This document shows, piece by piece, positions 7,714 to 10,082 of a DNA stretch of 10,082 bases (position 1 is the first letter of the stretch; each line of letters starts with the position of its first letter). The stretch spans positions 1-10,082 of the forward strand of contig JBLGAT010000095.1 in the NCBI GenBank assembly GCA_047612485.1, written 5' to 3'. Source of the stretch: Sediminicola sp047612485 (GTDB taxonomy: Bacteria; Bacteroidota; Bacteroidia; Flavobacteriales; Flavobacteriaceae). The notes under the pieces are model-generated. The model was not told the DNA's origin. It ran no database searches and saw only the letters and a program-made list of their open reading frames with translations. The translations under genes were made by a program, and so were the position numbers.

Positions 7714-8349
7714 TTATTTGATTTCTATTTTCTTCCCATAAAATTTTGGTTGGGTGTTAAATGTAAGGTCAATGAATACTTTAACCCTAGCAAAATATTC
7801 CCTGAGTTGGACCTTTATCCCATCACTACCAGTGATGTCTTCAGCGTTAAATCCAATGGCATGGAGTCCTTTTCTTTCAGCTAAAAAAATGGCGCGCTCA
7901 TTGTGAAATTTTTGGGAAATAACAGTAACGCTATCCAATCCAAAAACGTATTTGGCCCTTACCATGGAATCAAGGGTTCTGAACCCTGCATAGTCCAAGA
8001 AAATCTTTTCTTCAGGGATTCCGGCCTTGATTAAGTCTTTTTTTATGGTGTAAGGTTCATTGTAGTACAGGGTGGCATTATCACCACTTACTAAAATATA
8101 TTCAATTTTCCCTGCATTGTATAGCCTAACTGTTGCAGAAATACGATTGTGATAATAGGGATTTGGTTTTCCAGAGATGAGTCGGTTTGAAGTACCCAAA
8201 ATCAAACCAACCTTATTTTTTGGAATGTTTTTTAGGGTATAAAATGTTTTCCCAGAAGTAAAGAATTGAATTGCAAAAGTACTTATGAACAACACCAAAA
8301 TAAGGGTTGATACTAAAAGTAGAATAATACGGATAATTCTTTTTTTCAT
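7714..8349 (-). CDS. sanA: SanA/YdcF-type (DUF218) membrane-anchored envelope protein
   Basis: 211 residues from ATG 8349. A positive N-terminus (MKKRIIRI) is followed by one hydrophobic segment (about 6-28); the rest should face the periplasm. The DUF218 core is clear: VGLILGTSN, PYYHNRI, LYNAGKI, ILVSGDN, YNEPYTIKKDL, DYAGFRTLDSMVRA, VISQKFHNERAIFLA and GFNAED, with a late REYFARVKVFID. This order and length match E. coli SanA, linked to vancomycin exclusion at high temperature and outer-membrane barrier function; its biochemical activity is not firmly known. An in-frame ATG at 8385 would add 12 residues before the signal anchor and was rejected. The gene is followed by the NRAMP-like transporter on the same strand, 93 bases away; no functional link is known. 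Confidence 0.9.
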   Translation of the reverse strand: MKKRIIRIILLLVSTLILVLFISTFAIQFFTSGKTFYTLKNIPKNKVGLILGTSNRLISGKPNPYYHNRISATVRLYNAGKIEYILVSGDNATLYYNEPYTIKKDLIKAGIPEEKIFLDYAGFRTLDSMVRAKYVFGLDSVTVISQKFHNERAIFLAERKGLHAIGFNAEDITGSDGIKVQLREYFARVKVFIDLTFNTQPKFYGKKIEIK

Positions 8350-8472
8350 TTTTGAACAATTCCAATTTAAAGGTAGTAAAAGCAATGTTATTTTTCTTGG
8401 ATGATAAAGGGGTTGTGCTCAAATAAAAAAATATCAATTGCTATGGGTGCTGCTATCTAAATTAATTGGTAT

Positions 8473-8510
8473 AAAAAACTAAACCCTAACCATTTCTGAT
8501 TAGGGTTTAG
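8473..8510 (-). terminator. Rho-independent terminator of lipoprotein gene 1
   Basis: A perfect 11-bp inverted repeat (CTAAACCCTAA at 8479-8489, TTAGGGTTTAG at 8500-8510) has a 10-base loop. On the minus strand it is followed directly by six T (A-run 8473-8478). It lies 20 bases after the stop codon of the lipoprotein gene ending at 8531. On the plus strand it lacks a continuous T-run. Confidence 0.88.
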
Positions 8511-8530
8511 CTTTCTATTTTTATTTTCTT

Positions 8531-8977
8531 TTATTGGGCGTTAACGCCAATATTTCCTTGGGCAATTACCACTTCTAGGTTATCTGCATTCTGATGTATT
8601 TTAATATGCCCATCAAATGCGATTAATTCTTCATAGGTTACAGGAGTACCGTTGTCCCATTTAGAAACTATGGTAATACTCTCTTCGCAATCACACTCAA
8701 TGGGTGCTAGGGTAAGTGCTACCGCACCACCTTCTGCCAGACTATTCGCATAAATAAAGGCAGGGTGTATGTCTTTTGACGAATTATTGATCTGCAGAAT
8801 AACTTCAGTTCTACCATCTTCATATTTAACAAATGAAACGTTACCTGAAATATTTGAATTAGAAAATGGACTCAATGCAAATACATTTTTGTCCAGGATA
8901 ACATCTGTGGCGCTGTCCTTAGAGCAACTTGTAAAAATTAGGGCAAGTACGATTAATAAGTAGTAGTGTTTTTTCAT
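8531..8977 (-). CDS. Lipoprotein, divergent CHRD-like domain (paralogue 1)
   Basis: 148 residues. The N-terminus is a lipoprotein signal: MKKH, a hydrophobic core and the lipobox FTSC with Cys18 as the lipidated residue. The mature protein starts CSKD, similar to export signals that take Bacteroidota lipoproteins to the cell surface. The body is one beta-rich domain with SNISGNVSF, IHPAFIY, IECDCE, TYEELIAFDGHIKIH and VVIAQGNIG. The order of HPA, YEELxxFxGHxKIH and AQGNIG resembles the CHRD domain seen in many environmental bacteria, but HxH is reduced to IHPA and a CxC motif is present. The function is unknown. The paralogue about 410 bases upstream is about 60% identical over the mature domain. 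A strong terminator follows, so this is a monocistronic unit. Confidence 0.88.
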   Translation of the reverse strand: MKKHYYLLIVLALIFTSCSKDSATDVILDKNVFALSPFSNSNISGNVSFVKYEDGRTEVILQINNSSKDIHPAFIYANSLAEGGAVALTLAPIECDCEESITIVSKWDNGTPVTYEELIAFDGHIKIHQNADNLEVVIAQGNIGVNAQ

Positions 8978-9055
8978 GTTCTAAGACTTTATAGTGAGTT
9001 CTCGAGCATAAAATTAAATCATTTCAGACCCATTAATTACAATTTTCTTTCAACT

Positions 9056-9101
9056 GTTCAAATAACCGGTGTACTGCGCAATTTCGTAGGTTATTTCGAA
9101 C
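9056..9101. promoter_or_regulatory. Inverted repeat upstream of lipoprotein gene 1, possible operator
   Basis: GTTCAAATAACC (9056-9067) and GGTTATTTCGAAC (9089-9101) are inverted copies differing by a one-base bulge, with a 21-base spacer holding TGCGCAA (9075-9081). The site starts 79 bases upstream of the start codon at 8977. The same words GGTTATTTG and TGCGCAA recur upstream of paralogue 2, which makes a shared regulatory role possible. No regulator is known. Confidence 0.35.
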
Positions 9102-9322
9102 AAACGAAAAAAAAATCGTGTATTTTCTATAAATATTTTAGATTTTATTGAAAATAAAATGCATAATAAGTAGTGTGTAAGTGCTATTTAATAAAGTTTC
9201 ATTGCTAATTAAATTTTGGCGAGTGATGTTGTTTATCGAAAATATTCACACATCTTAATATTAGTTTCTCAATGGCACCTCGCTTAGAAATATTATTTTA
9301 AATTAGGATGAATTTATGGAAT

Positions 9323-9358
9323 AAAAAAAACCCTGGCCAATAATGGTCAGGGTTTTTT
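9323..9358. terminator. Bidirectional rho-independent terminator after lipoprotein gene 2
   Basis: CCCTGGCCA (9331-9339) and TGGTCAGGG (9344-9352) form a 9-bp stem with a 4-base loop, flanked by eight A on the left and six T on the right. It therefore works as a terminator in either direction. It lies about 30 bases after the stop of the lipoprotein gene at 9388, which it should end. One stem position is G-U on the plus strand but A-C on the minus strand, so pairing is slightly better for plus-strand RNA. Confidence 0.88.
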
Positions 9359-9387
9359 ATTGAAGATTGATTTTTTATTCTTGAGTG

Positions 9388-9837
9388 TTATTTTACGTTG
9401 GATCCTATATTGCCTTGTGCAATTACTACCTCAAGATGATTTTCATTTTGATGGATTTTTAAATGGCCATTAAAATTCACAAGTTCTTCATAGGAAATAG
9501 CAGTGCCGTTGTCCAATATAGAAACCAAGGTGGTGCTAGATTCACAATCGCACTCAATAGCAGCAAGTGTAATTGCCATTCCGCCACCCTGAACAGCATT
9601 GTTCAAATAAATTTTAGCAGGATGAATGTCAGTAGAGGAGTTGCTGATCTGCAAAACAATTTCTGTTAATCCTTTGTCTTTTTTGATAAAGGTAGCGGTT
9701 CCACTAATGTTAGAATCGGACACGGCACTTAATTGGAAAACCCTGCTCACAATAGAGGTTTCACTGTTGTCATCCTTACTGCAGCCGGAGAATATGACCA
9801 TTAGCAATACGAAGAATAAAGGAGTATGTTTTTTCAT
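9388..9837 (-). CDS. Lipoprotein, divergent CHRD-like domain (paralogue 2)
   Basis: 149 residues, beginning MKKH with a hydrophobic core and lipobox FSGC (Cys19). The mature N-terminus CSKDD fits the acidic/lysine signal for surface export of Bacteroidota lipoproteins. The body follows paralogue 1 closely: SNISGTATF, IHPAKIY, IECDCE, SYEELVNFNGHLKIH and VVIAQGNIGSN. By my count about 73 of 117 aligned positions are identical. Kept residues include both histidines (IHPA, KIH), the CxC and the YEEL and AQGNIG blocks, so these are probably structural or functional; the linker after the lipid anchor is free to vary. CHRD-like is a resemblance by eye, not a proven domain. The gene has its own terminator and a leader with two inverted repeats. 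It probably arose with its neighbour by tandem duplication. Confidence 0.88.
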   Translation of the reverse strand: MKKHTPLFFVLLMVIFSGCSKDDNSETSIVSRVFQLSAVSDSNISGTATFIKKDKGLTEIVLQISNSSTDIHPAKIYLNNAVQGGGMAITLAAIECDCESSTTLVSILDNGTAISYEELVNFNGHLKIHQNENHLEVVIAQGNIGSNVK

Positions 9838-9849
9838 TTTTTTTTAGTA

Positions 9850-9870
9850 TTTGTGCATTTATTGCGCAAA
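9850..9870. promoter_or_regulatory. Short inverted repeat in the leader of lipoprotein gene 2
   Basis: TTTGTGCA (9850-9857) and TGCGCAAA (9863-9870) are inverted copies matching at 7 of 8 positions with a 5-base spacer. The site sits 13 to 33 bases upstream of the start codon at 9837, where a repressor or a leader hairpin could act. TGCGCAA is also found upstream of paralogue 1 (9075-9081). Confidence 0.3.
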
Positions 9871-9894
9871 TGAATATCAAAAAATGACCCCCTC

Positions 9895-9916
9895 GGTTAT
9901 TTGTGTTCCAAATACC
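9895..9916. promoter_or_regulatory. Near-palindrome GGTTATTTG/CAAATACC upstream of lipoprotein gene 2
   Basis: GGTTATTTG (9895-9903) faces CAAATACC (9909-9916) across 5 bases; the arms are inverted copies with one base missing from the right one. It lies 58 to 79 bases upstream of the start codon at 9837. The exact 9-base word also occurs inverted at 9059-9067 upstream of paralogue 1. It may be an operator or activator site shared by the two genes. Confidence 0.35.
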
Positions 9917-10082
9917 AAAATAAACGATGAAATGCTTGTTTTGGGGTTTAAGTTGCTAAAAAACAGAAAGGTAAGGTGCAATGTGGTGTTCTTATGAATG
10001 GGTTTTGGAAAAAGTATTGAATCAAAAATCCCTTCAAAATCAAATGATTTAAAAGTGTCAGCTATTTGCGGAGGAATCTGAA
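9917..10082. other. Right-edge region without a supported gene
   Basis: No start, signal peptide or family motif was found here. A minus-strand frame is open from the window edge at about 10080 down to a TGA at 9877-9879 (67 codons). Its translation is rich in Phe, Thr, Ser and Asn with no recognisable motif, so it could be the 3' end of a gene beyond the edge or chance. On the plus strand GGAGG at 10069-10073 lies close to the edge and might precede a start codon outside the window. Confidence 0.4.

Larger units (their letters stand above)
8978..9387. other. Intergenic region between the two lipoprotein paralogues
   Basis: These 410 bases hold no convincing gene. The part next to the 8977 start should carry the promoter of paralogue 1, but no good TTG/TAnnTTTG pair was found. 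It contains the inverted repeat at 9056-9101, a weak AT-only hairpin at 9142-9160 (8-bp arms, 3-base loop) and the terminator at 9323-9358. A 61-codon plus-strand frame at 8966-9151 overlaps the start of paralogue 1 and has no coding character. The remaining stretch (about 9161-9320) is very AT-rich with nothing recognisable. Confidence 0.7.

Noticed and set aside
8350..8385. Upstream in-frame ATG for the SanA-like gene
   Set aside because: It would add 12 residues before MKKRIIRI, which is already a typical start of a signal anchor.
8966..9151. Plus-strand frame of 61 codons between the lipoprotein genes
   Set aside because: It overlaps the start of paralogue 1, is AT-driven and has no signal or motif.
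9877..10080. Minus-strand frame of 67 codons open to the right window edge
   Set aside because: There is no start in the window, no motif and a composition that does not look protein-like; it also covers the GGTTATTTG near-palindrome. It could still be the 3' end of a gene outside.

Overview
The window looks like chromosomal DNA of a marine Bacteroidota, most likely Flavobacteriaceae. The grounds are the moderately AT-rich sequence, a type IX secretion system (T9SS) type B C-terminal sorting domain, a PorP/SprF family outer-membrane protein, a PorE-like OmpA protein, SCSKD-type lipoprotein N-termini and genes that mostly lack Shine-Dalgarno sequences. A Maribacter/Zobellia/Arenibacter-like genus would fit, but that is a guess.

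Region 1 (1-6072, + strand) is one tight operon. It holds the 3' part of a giant cell-surface adhesin (Calx-beta repeats, cysteine-containing Ig-like modules, thrombospondin type 3 calcium repeats, a DUF11 module and the type B sorting domain). Next come a PorP/SprF-family protein and a PorE-like protein with TPR, beta-propeller, carboxypeptidase-regulatory-like and OmpA domains. Gaps are 8 and 13 bases. The natural reading is a T9SS substrate with a dedicated outer-membrane partner and a peptidoglycan anchor. The promoter and the adhesin's N-terminus lie outside the window.

Region 2 (6078-8349, - strand) converges on the operon with only 5 bases between stop codons. It holds a small basic CxxC protein, an NRAMP-fold transporter that lacks the usual DPGN metal-binding motif, and a SanA-type (DUF218) membrane-anchored envelope protein. 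sanA and the transporter may be co-transcribed. The small gene has its own candidate promoter, inside an imperfect inverted repeat.

Region 3 (8473-10082, - strand) holds two paralogous lipoproteins of about 148 residues, about 60% identical over the mature domain and resembling a divergent CHRD domain. Each has its own rho-independent terminator and upstream region. The two upstream regions share short words (GGTTATTTG and TGCGCAA) arranged as inverted repeats, a possible common regulatory signature. The last 245 bases hold no supported gene.

No rRNA, tRNA, CRISPR array, insertion sequence or phage feature was seen. Nothing here is clearly a new system. The least explained items are the noncanonical NRAMP-like transporter, the paired CxC lipoproteins with their shared upstream elements, and the sharp base-composition break inside the adhesin gene.
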